A DNA stretch of 64,000 nt from Marinicauda algicola (GTDB taxonomy: Bacteria; Pseudomonadota; Alphaproteobacteria; Caulobacterales; Maricaulaceae): NCBI RefSeq assembly GCF_017161425.1, contig NZ_CP071057.1, positions 1,426,001 to 1,490,000 on the forward strand, in the 5' to 3' direction. Below, piece by piece: positions 25,687 to 34,501 of the stretch (within the stretch, counting starts at the first letter, position 1; every line of letters begins with the position of its first letter). Position numbers and translations under genes: made by a program. Under the pieces are notes generated by a model. That model saw nothing but the letters and a program-made list of their open reading frames with translations, had not been told where the DNA came from and did not search any database.

Positions 25687-27477
25687 ATGAAACAGTTCTG
25701 GATCACCTTCTTCGGCTCGATCGTCGGGGTCATCATCGGCTCGGTGCTGACCGTAATCCTGGCCGTGTTCCTGATCGCGGGCCTGATCGGTTCGGCCATC
25801 CAGTCGGCAGACGCACCCGCGCCGCTGCCGTCCGGCGACATCGTGCTCGAGCTGGACCTGCGCGAGACGCGGCTCGACCAGCCCACGCGCTCCCCGTTCG
25901 CCTTCACGAACCCGCTCTCCACGACCGAGATCATCGCGGCGCTCGAGCGCGCCGAGAGCGACGAGCGGGTGAAGGGCATCTTCGTGCGCGCCAACGAGTT
26001 CGGCATGCCCGGCGCCCAGGCCGAGGAACTGCGCCGCGCCTTCGAATCGCTCGAGGCGGCCGGCAAGTTCGTGATCGCCCACGCGCAGGGCTTCGAGGGC
26101 ACGGGCGTGGTGAACTATTTCGCCGTCGCCGGCGCGAGCGAACTCTGGCTGCAGGACACGGCAGGCTTCGCCGCCACCGGGCTTTCGACCGCGACGCCGT
26201 TCCTCGGAGGGTTTTTCGAGCAGTTCGGCATCGAGCCGGAATTCGTCCAGTTCTACGAGTACAAGAACGCCGCCAACGTCTATACCGAGACCGACTACAC
26301 CGAGGCCCATCGCGAGGCGACGCTCTCCTATCTCGGCTCCATCTTCGATACCGCGATCGAATCGGCGGCGAGCGACCGCGGCATGGAGATCGCGGCGATG
26401 GAAGCGGTCATCACCTCGGGCCCCTACTCGGCCGAGGAGGCCCAGCAGGCCGGTCTGGTCGACCGCCTCGGCCATGTCGTCACCGCCCGCGAGGCCGCGC
26501 TCGAGCGCGCCGGCGGCGTGGAGGCCACCCTCGCCATCGAGGACTATTTCCACGCCGCTCCGCCCGCCACGGGCAACCGCGCACCGGCGCTGATCGCGCT
26601 GGTCTCCGGCCAGGGCGCCATCGTGACCGGCGAGGGCGAGGCCGGCTTCGGCGGCGACGAGCTGATCGGCAGCGACCGGCTCGCGCGCGCCATAGACGCG
26701 GCGGTCGAGGACGAGGACGTGCGTGCCATCGTGCTGCGGGTCGACAGCCCCGGCGGCTCCGCCATCGCGTCGGACCAGATCTGGCATTCCGTTGTGCGTG
26801 CGCGCGAAGCGGGCAAGCCGGTCGTGGTCTCGATGGGCACGCTCGCGGCCTCTGGCGGCTATTACATCTCCGCGCCGGCGAATCTGATCTACGCCAACGC
26901 CACCACGATCACCGGATCGATCGGCATGCTCTCGGGCAAGCTCGTCATCGACGACGCGCTCGGCCGGATCGGGCTCAATGTCGAGCCGCTGCATGTCGGG
27001 GGCGATTACACCCTCGCCTATTCCAGTCAGACGCAGTGGACCGAGTACCAGCGCGAGGCCTTCTACCGCCTCGCCGAGGACGTGTACGAGGACTTCACCG
27101 AGAAGGTGGCCGAGGGCCGCGACCTGCCGCTGTCGCGCGTGCAGGAAGTCGCCCGCGGCCGCGTCTGGACCGGCGCGCAGGCGCTCGAGCTGGGCCTCGT
27201 CGACCGCATCGGCGGGCTGCGCGACGCCATCGCGGCCGCGCGCGAGCTCGCCAATATCGGCGAGGACGAGGCCTATGAGGTCCGACACTTCCCGTCCAAG
27301 CCGACCCCGCTCGACGCCTTCCGCGAACTGTTCGGCATCACCGCCGAAGGCGCTGAAGCGGCCGCGCGGGTCAACGCGCTGATGGACCTGCCCGAGGTGC
27401 GGGCCCTGATCGAAGCGCGCGAGCAGAGCCGTTCGCAGAGCCTGCGCTTCGTCACGCCGGAACGCTCGCCGCAATAG
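25687..27477 (+). CDS. sppA: Signal peptide peptidase SppA, 67-kDa type
   Basis: 596 aa, membrane-anchored by an N-terminal helix (residues about 6-36), with two tandem ClpP-like domains facing the periplasm. It degrades signal peptides left after secretion. The catalytic pair of the 67-kDa type is visible: Lys193 (EYKNAANVY) in the N-terminal domain and Ser389 (LAASGGYY) in the C-terminal one. The ATG at 25687 is preceded by GAGGGG; an upstream in-frame start at 25603 lacks support. A strong terminator follows the stop. Confidence 0.94.
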   Translation: MKQFWITFFGSIVGVIIGSVLTVILAVFLIAGLIGSAIQSADAPAPLPSGDIVLELDLRETRLDQPTRSPFAFTNPLSTTEIIAALERAESDERVKGIFVRANEFGMPGAQAEELRRAFESLEAAGKFVIAHAQGFEGTGVVNYFAVAGASELWLQDTAGFAATGLSTATPFLGGFFEQFGIEPEFVQFYEYKNAANVYTETDYTEAHREATLSYLGSIFDTAIESAASDRGMEIAAMEAVITSGPYSAEEAQQAGLVDRLGHVVTAREAALERAGGVEATLAIEDYFHAAPPATGNRAPALIALVSGQGAIVTGEGEAGFGGDELIGSDRLARAIDAAVEDEDVRAIVLRVDSPGGSAIASDQIWHSVVRAREAGKPVVVSMGTLAASGGYYISAPANLIYANATTITGSIGMLSGKLVIDDALGRIGLNVEPLHVGGDYTLAYSSQTQWTEYQREAFYRLAEDVYEDFTEKVAEGRDLPLSRVQEVARGRVWTGAQALELGLVDRIGGLRDAIAAARELANIGEDEAYEVRHFPSKPTPLDAFRELFGITAEGAEAAARVNALMDLPEVRALIEAREQSRSQSLRFVTPERSPQ

Positions 27478-27504
27478 TGCCGCGACCGATTCGCCGCGAA
27501 CCAA

Positions 27505-27535
27505 CCGGCCCGCCGATCGGCGGGCCGGTTTTTTT
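27505..27535 (+). terminator. Intrinsic terminator after sppA
   Basis: A perfect 24-nt palindrome (CCGGCCCGCCGA and its complement, 27505-27528), able to form a tight GC-rich hairpin, followed by seven Ts at 27529-27535. It directly follows sppA; the DUF3667 gene converges on it from the other side. Confidence 0.92.
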
Positions 27536-27539
27536 GGGG

Positions 27540-28619
27540 CTACACGGAGAAGAAGCCGAGGATCACCACCCCGACGAGGGCAATCGCCATCACCAGCAGA
27601 TAGGCGAGGTCAAGCGCCAGCGTGCGCAGCACGGAGGTGATGCGCGAGCGCGCGTAGACCACCCGGTGCATGCGGTAGAGATAGACGTTGGAATAGACGA
27701 GAAGCGCCAGAAGCACCCAGCCCGCGCCGATCAGCGGCGCGGCGAGCACGCCGAGCGCCATGGCCAGAAACAGGGCCGAATGCAGGTGCAGCGACACGAT
27801 CAGGTGATCGTAATAGAAATACCCGCGCCGCCAGACGAAGCTCAGCGCGAGCAGGCCGGCATAGATCGGCACCAGCACGAACATGATGCGCGGCACCCAG
27901 GCCATCGTCTCGTCCGCCCAGCGTTCGGGGTCGGCGGCGATGCGCCTCAGCTTCTCCTCGATGGAAGCATGCAGTGCGCCCGCCGGCGCGCCGGGTGCCT
28001 GCGCGCCGGTCGCCCCGCCGGCTGCGCCCTCCGCGGCTGAACGCGCCGCTTCCGCGCGCAGCGGTGCGGCGGCGCGATCGATCATGTCGAGCGCGGTGAT
28101 GGCCTGGGCCGCCTCCTCGGCGGTCATCTCGCCGCTTTCGCGGGCCGCCGCCACCTCCTCGCGCGCGCTGTCCAGGCTCGCGGCCTGCTCTGCCGGCAGC
28201 TCGAGCTTCGGCCCGTCCGCCATCAGTCCGAGCAGCAGGAAGAAGGCGAGCGACGCGATCAGATAGAGCCGGAAGGGCGGGATGAAGCGCGCCCGCTGGC
28301 CCTTGAGGTAGCGCCGGGTGACTTCCCCCGGCCGGATCATCAGGTCGGGCAGGGTCCGGGCCACACGCCCGTCGAGATAGACGAGGCCCTCAACGATCTG
28401 TGCGACCAGCGAGCCGATCGGACGGTGATACCCGTCATCGACCTGTCCGCAGACGTGGCAGACCGGGCCCTTCAGTCCGGTCCGGCAGTTGGCGCATTCA
28501 CCGTCTCCCGCATCGGACTCCAGCGCTGCCGGGCGCGAGGGACGCACCCGCACGCCGAGGCCGGCGGCCGCGACATGCTCGGCGACCGTCCCGGCCGCCT
28601 CGTCGATTTCCTCGCTCAT
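27540..28619 (-). CDS. DUF3667 domain membrane protein with zinc-ribbon
   Basis: 359 aa. The N-terminal part has a zinc-ribbon-like CxxC-x8-CxxC (CANC and CHVC, residues about 42-57), then the DUF3667 signature region GLVYLDGRVARTLPDLMIRPGEVTRRYLKG (conserved LIRPGxVxRxYLxGxR). Four or five membrane helices follow, interrupted by a long Ala/Glu-rich loop (residues about 150-230). Function is unknown. It lies 31 nt downstream of the oppA-like gene on the same strand and could share its transcript. Confidence 0.85.
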   Translation of the reverse strand: MSEEIDEAAGTVAEHVAAAGLGVRVRPSRPAALESDAGDGECANCRTGLKGPVCHVCGQVDDGYHRPIGSLVAQIVEGLVYLDGRVARTLPDLMIRPGEVTRRYLKGQRARFIPPFRLYLIASLAFFLLLGLMADGPKLELPAEQAASLDSAREEVAAARESGEMTAEEAAQAITALDMIDRAAAPLRAEAARSAAEGAAGGATGAQAPGAPAGALHASIEEKLRRIAADPERWADETMAWVPRIMFVLVPIYAGLLALSFVWRRGYFYYDHLIVSLHLHSALFLAMALGVLAAPLIGAGWVLLALLVYSNVYLYRMHRVVYARSRITSVLRTLALDLAYLLVMAIALVGVVILGFFSV

Positions 28620-28650
28620 CGCCCGCCTCCCGCCGGGACGAACCGGTCTG

Positions 28651-30291
28651 CTATTGCAGCTCGGCCTCGGGCGCGTTCTCGCCTTCGATGTCGGCGAAGC
28701 AGAGATAGCGGGTGCGGTGGATATGGACGATATTGTCCTCCCAGCCCGTCACCGCCGGGTTCACCAGCGCCTTGTTGACGTAGAAGGTAACCGGCCCGTA
28801 GGCGGATTCGGCCAGCATCAACTGCTCCGCCTCGCTCAGGAGCGCGGCGCGTTCCGCGGGATCGAGCGTGCGGTTGGCCTGCTCGACCAGAGCGTCGTAC
28901 TGCGGGTTCGACCAGCGCGAATAGTTCATCGGCACCGAATCGGTTTCGGCGAGGAAGAGGAAGTTGTAGGCGTCGTTGTAATCGCCGATCCAGGCCCCGT
29001 CGCCGATCTCGTAATCGCCCGCGCGCAGGTTGGAATAGTGGATCTGCGTCTCGACCTGGCCGATATCGATGCGGACCCAGTCGGCGATCTCGGCCCAGTC
29101 GCGCTGCAGCACCGGGGCGATGCGGGGATTGTCGCCCGTCGCGCGGAAGGTGTAGTTCAGCTCGAGCGGATTGTCCGGTCCGAAGCCGGCCTCCTCGAGC
29201 AGGCGGCGTGCCTCGGCGCGGCGCTCCTCGATCGGCACCTCGCACCAGGGCGTCTCGGCGGTGCCGGGATAGTCGTTGACCCCCGGCGGCACGAAGGCGC
29301 AGGCCGGCAGCGAGCCGTCGCGCAGGATTTCCTCGGCGATGAAGGCGGTATCGATCGCCATGGAGAGCGCATTCCTCACGCGCACGTCGTTCAGCGGCTC
29401 GACCGTCGTGTTGAAGGAGAGATAGCGCGTGCCGAGAAAGGGATGGACGCGGACATAGTCCGGCACCTGCTCGCGCAGGAATTCGAGATTCTGTCCGGCG
29501 AAGTCGGTGATCAGGTGAAGCTCGCCATTGCGCACCCGGCGCTCGGCGGCCTGCACGTCGACGGTGGGATAGTAGAAGACCTCGTCGATGCAGACATTCT
29601 CGTTGTCGTAGAACTGCTCGTTGCGCGAGACATGGACGAAGTTGCCGGCGCGCCATTGCTCGAGCTTGTAGGGGCCGTTGGTCTCGATATTGGCCGGCTG
29701 GATCCAGGCGTCACCGTGCTCTTCGACCACGTGCATCGGCACGGGGAAGGTGGTGTAGTGGGTCAGGAGGCCCGGCAGGTAGGGCGCGGGGAATTCGAGC
29801 TCGATGACCAGCGTGTCGGCGTCGACGGCCGTGACGCCGAGTTCCTCCGGCGGCAGGCCGCGAAGGTTCACCGCCTCGGCATTCTTGATCGGATAGAGCA
29901 GCGAGGCGTAATTCGCCAGAGTCGCCGGGTCCATGATCCGGCGGAAGGCATACTGGAAGTCGAAGGCGGTTACCGGCTCGCCGTCCGACCAGTAGGCCTC
30001 GCGCAGCTCGAACGTCCAGGTGAGGCCGTCCTCCGAGGTCGTCCAGCTCTCCGCCATGCCCGGGACCGGCTCGGCCTCGGCGTTCTCGGTGAACAGGCCG
30101 ATGAACATGTCGCCGATGATGTTGTTCTCCCAGGTCCCGCTCGCCTTGTGCGGATCGAGGGAGAAGGGTTCGGCCATGTTGCCCCGGTGCAGGACGACCG
30201 CGTCGTTGTCGGTCTCGCCGTTCCCCCCGCAAGCCGAGAGGGCGAGCGCCGAAGCGCCGAGAGCGAGCCACTGGGTAAGTCGGCGGGTCAT
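28651..30291 (-). CDS. oppA: Peptide ABC transporter substrate-binding lipoprotein (OppA-like)
   Basis: 546 aa. A lipoprotein signal ends in LSAC with Cys21. The SBP family 5 pattern is clear: SLDPHKASGTWENNIIGDMF near residue 45, the FTENAEAEPVPGMAESW segment and the DGLTWTFELREAYWSDGEPV motif. It would bind oligopeptides in the periplasm and pass them to OppB/OppC. The ATG at 30291 follows GGGGAG by 8 nt; the longer reading to 30348 adds no signal. It is separated from oppBC by an oppositely oriented gene. Confidence 0.92.
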   Translation of the reverse strand: MTRRLTQWLALGASALALSACGGNGETDNDAVVLHRGNMAEPFSLDPHKASGTWENNIIGDMFIGLFTENAEAEPVPGMAESWTTSEDGLTWTFELREAYWSDGEPVTAFDFQYAFRRIMDPATLANYASLLYPIKNAEAVNLRGLPPEELGVTAVDADTLVIELEFPAPYLPGLLTHYTTFPVPMHVVEEHGDAWIQPANIETNGPYKLEQWRAGNFVHVSRNEQFYDNENVCIDEVFYYPTVDVQAAERRVRNGELHLITDFAGQNLEFLREQVPDYVRVHPFLGTRYLSFNTTVEPLNDVRVRNALSMAIDTAFIAEEILRDGSLPACAFVPPGVNDYPGTAETPWCEVPIEERRAEARRLLEEAGFGPDNPLELNYTFRATGDNPRIAPVLQRDWAEIADWVRIDIGQVETQIHYSNLRAGDYEIGDGAWIGDYNDAYNFLFLAETDSVPMNYSRWSNPQYDALVEQANRTLDPAERAALLSEAEQLMLAESAYGPVTFYVNKALVNPAVTGWEDNIVHIHRTRYLCFADIEGENAPEAELQ

Positions 30292-30491
30292 CACGATATC
30301 TCCCCTGGAATTTGCGTATAGCAGCAGAGGCCCCGCGCCAGCCGGCACGCGCCCCCTGCCTTAACCTTGTTGTCGCCAAGAGTATGCGAGGGAAAAACTG
30401 ACGCAAGAGTGAACAGCCTGCCTGCATCGACAGAGCCGGCATCCTCGGCGATAGTCGGGCCTCGATCACCGGTCGAGAAGGGGAGATATTC

Positions 30492-31118
30492 GTGGCGGCA
30501 AGACGCATTCAGGCTCTGATGGGCGCAGTGGTCGCCGGTGCGGCGAGCCTGGCTCCGTCCATGGCGCAGGCCCAGGAGGGCGGAACCGATTCGGCAACGG
30601 TGCAAGCTCTGCTTGCTTGCCGCGAGATCGCGGAGCCGCAGGCGCGCACCGCTTGCCTGGACGCGCGCGTGGCCGATTTCGCAACGGCGCTCGACGAGGG
30701 CCGGCTCGTGGTCGTGGAACGCTCGCGCATCCGCGCGGTCGAGCGCGAGAGCTTCGGTATTGCCCTGCCGAGCATGGCCGCGCTGTCGAACGTGTTCGGC
30801 GGGGGAGAGGCCGAAGAAGCCGTGCCGGAAACCGAGACGCTGGACGATGGCACCACGGTCGTCTACCGCGCCGGCGGCGGGGTGGAGGAGCTGCGTGGCG
30901 CACCGGTCGCCTCGGTCGATACCGATCCCTACGGCAAGTTCATCGTGACCCTGGAAAACGGGCAGGTCTGGCGTCAGAGCGATTCGACACGCGTACGCAG
31001 CGTGCGCGCCCGCCACATGGATGGCCTGACCGCTGACATTTCAACCGGCCTGTTCGGCTCCATGTCCATGCGGCTCAGCCATTCCGGCCCGTCCTTCAAG
31101 GTGGAGCGCCTGCGCTAG
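30492..31118 (+). CDS. Secreted hypothetical protein
   Basis: 208 aa starting with GTG, with GGGAGA 6 nt upstream. A signal peptide ends near residue 28 (SMAQAQ). Two cysteines (ACREI and ACLDAR) stand near the N-terminus of the mature protein in a pattern seen in small periplasmic proteins. The C-terminal half (DPYGKFIVTLENGQVWRQ) is a predicted beta-rich domain, ending in SHSGPSFKVERLR. I recognise this as a recurring alphaproteobacterial protein of unknown function. It sits between oppA and oppC, both on the other strand. Confidence 0.75.
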   Translation: MAARRIQALMGAVVAGAASLAPSMAQAQEGGTDSATVQALLACREIAEPQARTACLDARVADFATALDEGRLVVVERSRIRAVERESFGIALPSMAALSNVFGGGEAEEAVPETETLDDGTTVVYRAGGGVEELRGAPVASVDTDPYGKFIVTLENGQVWRQSDSTRVRSVRARHMDGLTADISTGLFGSMSMRLSHSGPSFKVERLR

Positions 31119-31142
31119 CGGCGACGCCCGGACGACACAAAG

Positions 31143-31171
31143 GCCCGCCGGCTCGCGCCGGCGGGCTTTTT
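31143..31171 (+). terminator. Intrinsic terminator, probably bidirectional
   Basis: A 10-bp stem GCCCGCCGGC/GCCGGCGGGC with a TCGC loop, followed by TTTTT on the plus strand; on the minus strand the hairpin is followed by CCTTTGT. It lies just after the hypothetical gene and downstream of oppC on the opposite strand, so it can end both transcripts. Confidence 0.85.
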
Positions 31172-31205
31172 CATGAGGCCTCTCGCCCGGTCCGCGCCTG
31201 CCGCA

Positions 31206-31286
31206 CGCTATCGATCCTTCGGATCGATCGCGTCGCGGTCATTGCATCATGCGCGCTATCGATCCTTCGGATCGATCGCGTCGCGG
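31206..31286. repeat. 33-bp direct duplication covering the 3' end of oppC
   Basis: Two identical 33-bp copies (31206-31238 and 31254-31286) start 48 nt apart. The second contains the last codons and stop of oppC; the first lies outside the gene. Each has an internal hairpin (ATCGATCC, three-base loop, GGATCGAT). Only two copies were found, so this is a local duplication and not a dispersed repeat as far as this window shows. Confidence 0.85.
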
Positions 31287-32161
31287 AGGCCGTCACCGAG
31301 GAAGTTGAAGCAGAACAGGGTCAGCATCATCGTCGCGGCCGGGGCGATCAGCGTCCAGGGCGCGATCTCCATGTCGCGCGCGCCGTTGGAGATGAGATTG
31401 CCGAGCGAGGTCAGCGGCTCCTGCACGCCGAGGCCGAGGAAGGACAGGAAGCTCTCCGCCAGGATCACGACGGGAATGGTCAGCGTGACGTAAACCACCA
31501 CCGGACCGAGCACGTTGGGCACGATGTGGCGCCGGATGATGGAGAACTGGGAGACGCCGGCGGCCTGAGCGGCCTCGACGAATTCCATGCCCTTGAGCGC
31601 AATCGTCTGCCCGCGCACGATGCGCGCCATGGTCAGCCACTCCACCGCCCCGATGGCGACGAAGATGAGGATGATGTTCCGCCCGAACACCACCATCAGG
31701 ATGATCACGAAGAAGATGAAGGGCAGCGAGTAGAGCACGTCGACGATCCGCATCATGATCTGGTCGACCCGCCCGCCGAGGAAACCGGCCGTGGCGCCCC
31801 AGACCACGCCGATGGCGAGCGAGACCATGGTGGCGACCACCCCGACCATCAGCGACATGCGCAGCCCGACGAGCACGCGCGCGAACAGGTCGCGGCCCTG
31901 CGCATCCGTGCCGAAGAGGTGAAGGTTCTCCAAAGTCGGCGCCATCTGCACGCGGTCGCGATAGATCACGTCGCTCTCGTGCACCCACAGAAGCGGGCCG
32001 ATGAAGGCGAGGAAGACCAGCACGGCGAGGATCACCAACCCCGTCACGGCCGCCTTGTTGCGCATCAGCCGGGCGCGCGCATCGTCCCAGAGCGAGCGGC
32101 CCTGGACCGCCGCCTGCTCGATGAACTGCGCCTTCTCGCGCGGGGTCGAGGTGAGCACCAT
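31256..32161 (-). CDS. oppC: Peptide ABC transporter permease OppC-like
   Basis: 301 aa. A cytoplasmic N-terminal region is followed by a membrane helix (residues about 38-58), then five more in the binding-protein-dependent permease domain. The EAA loop (EAAQAAGVSQFSIIRRHIVPN) contacts the ATPase. The OppC family GTDAQGRDLFARVLVGLRMSL is present. Its ATG overlaps the oppB stop by one base. The last codons lie in a 33-bp sequence that is duplicated just downstream. Confidence 0.93.
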   Translation of the reverse strand: MVLTSTPREKAQFIEQAAVQGRSLWDDARARLMRNKAAVTGLVILAVLVFLAFIGPLLWVHESDVIYRDRVQMAPTLENLHLFGTDAQGRDLFARVLVGLRMSLMVGVVATMVSLAIGVVWGATAGFLGGRVDQIMMRIVDVLYSLPFIFFVIILMVVFGRNIILIFVAIGAVEWLTMARIVRGQTIALKGMEFVEAAQAAGVSQFSIIRRHIVPNVLGPVVVYVTLTIPVVILAESFLSFLGLGVQEPLTSLGNLISNGARDMEIAPWTLIAPAATMMLTLFCFNFLGDGLRDAIDPKDR

Positions 32162-33093
32162 CAGTCGTATTTCACCTTCGGATTGAGGGCCGCGTAGAGG
32201 ATGTCGGCGATCAGGTTCAAGATCACGATCAGCGAGGCGTAGAGGATCACCACGCCCATCACCACGGTGTAGTCGCGCTGCAGTGCGGCCTGCACGAACT
32301 GGCGCCCGATGCCGGGCAGCTGGAAAACCTGCTCGATGACGATGGACCCGGTCAGCAGCGCCGCGGTCGCGGGGCCCAGATAGCTGACGATGGGCAGAAT
32401 CGCGCTGCGGAAGGCGTGCCGCGAGATCACCGCCGGTGCCGACAGCCCCTTGGCCCGCGCGGTGCGGATATAGTTGGAGCGGATCACCTCGATCATCGAG
32501 GCGCGCATCAGCCGGGTGATGATCGCGATCTGCGGCAGGGCGAGCGTGACCACCGGCAGCAGCAGCCGGTCCGGGGTCATGCCGCGCATGGGATCGAGCC
32601 CGCCGCTGGGCAGTAGGCCCAGATAGAGGCCGAAGACCAGGGCCAGGATCGGGCCCATCACGAAAGGCGGAATGACGATCCCCACCGTGGCGAACGCCAT
32701 GAAGCCGTAATCGGCCGGCTTGTTCTGCCGCAGCGCCGCGGCCGAGCCGAAGATCGTGCCGAGGATCAGGGCGAGCGTGATCGCCAGGACGCCGATCGTC
32801 GCGGAGACGGGGAAGCCCTCCCCGATTATGTCGGCAACGGTCTTGTCGCGGAACTTCATCGAGGGCCCGAGATCGAACTGGGCGAGATTCCACAGATAGT
32901 CGAGATATTGCTTCCAGACCGGCTGGTCCATGCCGAAGGCCGCCAGCATGTTCTGACGGATCTCCTCCGGCATCGGGCGTTCGAGATCGAACGGCCCGCC
33001 AGGCGCCAGGCGCATCATGAAGAACGCCACGGTGATGATCACGAGAATGGTCGGGATCGCGATCAGGATGCGGCGGAGAATGTAACCGTACAT
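32161..33093 (-). CDS. oppB: Peptide ABC transporter permease OppB-like
   Basis: 310 aa with six membrane helices. The N-terminal RRILIAIPTILVIITVAFFMMRLAPGGPF and the EAA loop (RTARAKGLSAPAVISRHAFRSA) are typical of OppB/DppB permeases. It is the first gene of the minus-strand oppBC pair. No OppD or OppF ATPase gene lies anywhere in the window, so the transporter must borrow ATPases encoded elsewhere. Confidence 0.93.
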   Translation of the reverse strand: MYGYILRRILIAIPTILVIITVAFFMMRLAPGGPFDLERPMPEEIRQNMLAAFGMDQPVWKQYLDYLWNLAQFDLGPSMKFRDKTVADIIGEGFPVSATIGVLAITLALILGTIFGSAAALRQNKPADYGFMAFATVGIVIPPFVMGPILALVFGLYLGLLPSGGLDPMRGMTPDRLLLPVVTLALPQIAIITRLMRASMIEVIRSNYIRTARAKGLSAPAVISRHAFRSAILPIVSYLGPATAALLTGSIVIEQVFQLPGIGRQFVQAALQRDYTVVMGVVILYASLIVILNLIADILYAALNPKVKYD

Positions 33094-33267
33094 GAAATTC
33101 CGGGGCTGATTGGCAGGCGGTCTTTGTCAGGTTTGCGACACACCGGATCAAGGCGCAGGCGCAGTGGGACCGGCTTTTGGGACGTGTTCAAGCACTTAGG
33201 GGTTGAACGGCGGATGAACCGGGAAAGGCGCGCGAGGGTGAGGCGAACGCGCCACACGACCGGGGGT

Positions 33268-33423
33268 TTAGTCGGACAGGCTGACGCGCGCCGTCCCCGG
33301 ACCCGCCGGAGCAGGCTCGGGTGCGAGTGCGGCGGCGGCCACCTTCAGGCCCAGCACCAGCACGGCGGTCGCCGCGACGAGGCGCAGCCGGCGGCTCAGA
33401 AATCTCCAGAGTTCAGGCGTCAC
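33268..33423 (-). CDS. Possible small membrane protein (51 aa)
   Basis: A 51-codon frame starting with GTG at 33423. It reads as a basic N-terminus (RRLRL), one hydrophobic helix (about residues 15-34) and a Pro/Ala tail. An in-frame stop 14 codons upstream and no ATG limit the start choices; the ribosome-binding site is weak (AGGG). The otherwise empty region of about 470 nt between oppB and the ATP-grasp gene holds no other candidate. Confidence 0.38.
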   Translation of the reverse strand: MTPELWRFLSRRLRLVAATAVLVLGLKVAAAALAPEPAPAGPGTARVSLSD

Positions 33424-33565
33424 GAATCCGGCCCTGTCTCGTTGCGGTGCAGCGGAAACCGATCACGCAAATGCGGGGCCGGGGCGCGGTCATGTGAATT
33501 GTCACCCGCCTGCGCGCCTGTACACTTCCCGCGCACGAGGCTTCACCCGTGGAGACGATTCGCCG

Positions 33566-34501
33566 ATGCCGAGCACGGCCTGGTGGCAGGACTTCCGATA
33601 CGCCGACGGCGTGGTCCATGTGAAGAAGACCGGCATCGACGTGCCGGTGGAGCCCGGCGTCGTGTCCGAGACGCTGACCTGGCTCGCCTACTATGCCCGC
33701 ATCGAGGCCGCACGCCTGTCGGTCCGCGCCGACGGCCCGCGCGTGTGGTTCGCGCCGGATCGGCCGAGACCCTGGTATCTCGTCTGGCCGGTGCTCCAGC
33801 TCGCAGGCCTGAGGGTTGCGCGTTCGCCCGAGGAGGCCGATCTCGCCTTCGCGTTCGAGGACCGCACCAAGACCGCAGCCCTCGCCCTGCCCGTCGACCT
33901 GGCGGTGATCAACGGAGCCTGCCTGGACGTGTCGAAGTCGGCGGTGGCGGCCGTGTTCGAAGCCGTGTTCGGCCGTGCCCTCGCCGTCGATCCGCAGAGC
34001 TGGAACGGCGCGATGGTGAGGAAGTCGGAGGCCAACGGCGTCCACGATGGCCACCTCGTCGAGGGTCCGCTGCGGGGAGAACCGGGCTTCTGCTATCAGC
34101 GCCTGATCGACACGCTGGCGCCGGACGGCTGCGTCGAGGATCTGCGCTGCCCGACCGTCGGCGGCGAGATCCCGGTCGTCTTCGTCAAGCGCCGCGAGGC
34201 CAGCCGCCGTTTCGCCAACGCCAATGCCGAGGTGCACATGGCAACGCCGCAGGATGTGCTATCCCCCGAGGAGCGCGCGGCGATCGCCCGCTTCTGCGCC
34301 GCTATGGGACTCGAGTGGGGCGGTCTCGACGTGCTGCGCGACCGGGCGAGCGGGGAGATCTACATCGTCGACGTTAACAAGACCGACATGGGCCCGCCCA
34401 TCGCCCTGCCCCTGAGCGACAAGATGCGGGCCACGCGCGCGCTCGCCGGGGCGCTGCGGGCCTATGCCGAAACCGTCGCAGCCACGCGCGAGGCCGCATG
34501 A
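33566..34501 (+). CDS. ATP-grasp-fold protein of unknown substrate
   Basis: 311 aa, soluble. The C-terminal part carries an ATP-grasp-like end, GLEWGGLDVLRDRASGEIYI then VDVNKTDMGPP, with Asp and Asn residues in the place of the Mg-binding DxN pair. The N-terminal part has no recognisable family match. The ATG at 33566 is preceded by GGAGA at about 11 nt. It overlaps the MBL-fold gene by 4 nt, so the two form an operon. ATP-grasp enzymes join a carboxylate to an amine or thiol; the substrate cannot be read. Confidence 0.62.
   Translation: MPSTAWWQDFRYADGVVHVKKTGIDVPVEPGVVSETLTWLAYYARIEAARLSVRADGPRVWFAPDRPRPWYLVWPVLQLAGLRVARSPEEADLAFAFEDRTKTAALALPVDLAVINGACLDVSKSAVAAVFEAVFGRALAVDPQSWNGAMVRKSEANGVHDGHLVEGPLRGEPGFCYQRLIDTLAPDGCVEDLRCPTVGGEIPVVFVKRREASRRFANANAEVHMATPQDVLSPEERAAIARFCAAMGLEWGGLDVLRDRASGEIYIVDVNKTDMGPPIALPLSDKMRATRALAGALRAYAETVAATREAA

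Noticed and set aside
31206-31286. Two identical 33-bp repeats as the start of a CRISPR array
   Set aside because: Only two copies exist, the spacing is 15 nt, one copy is coding (end of oppC), and no cas genes are present.
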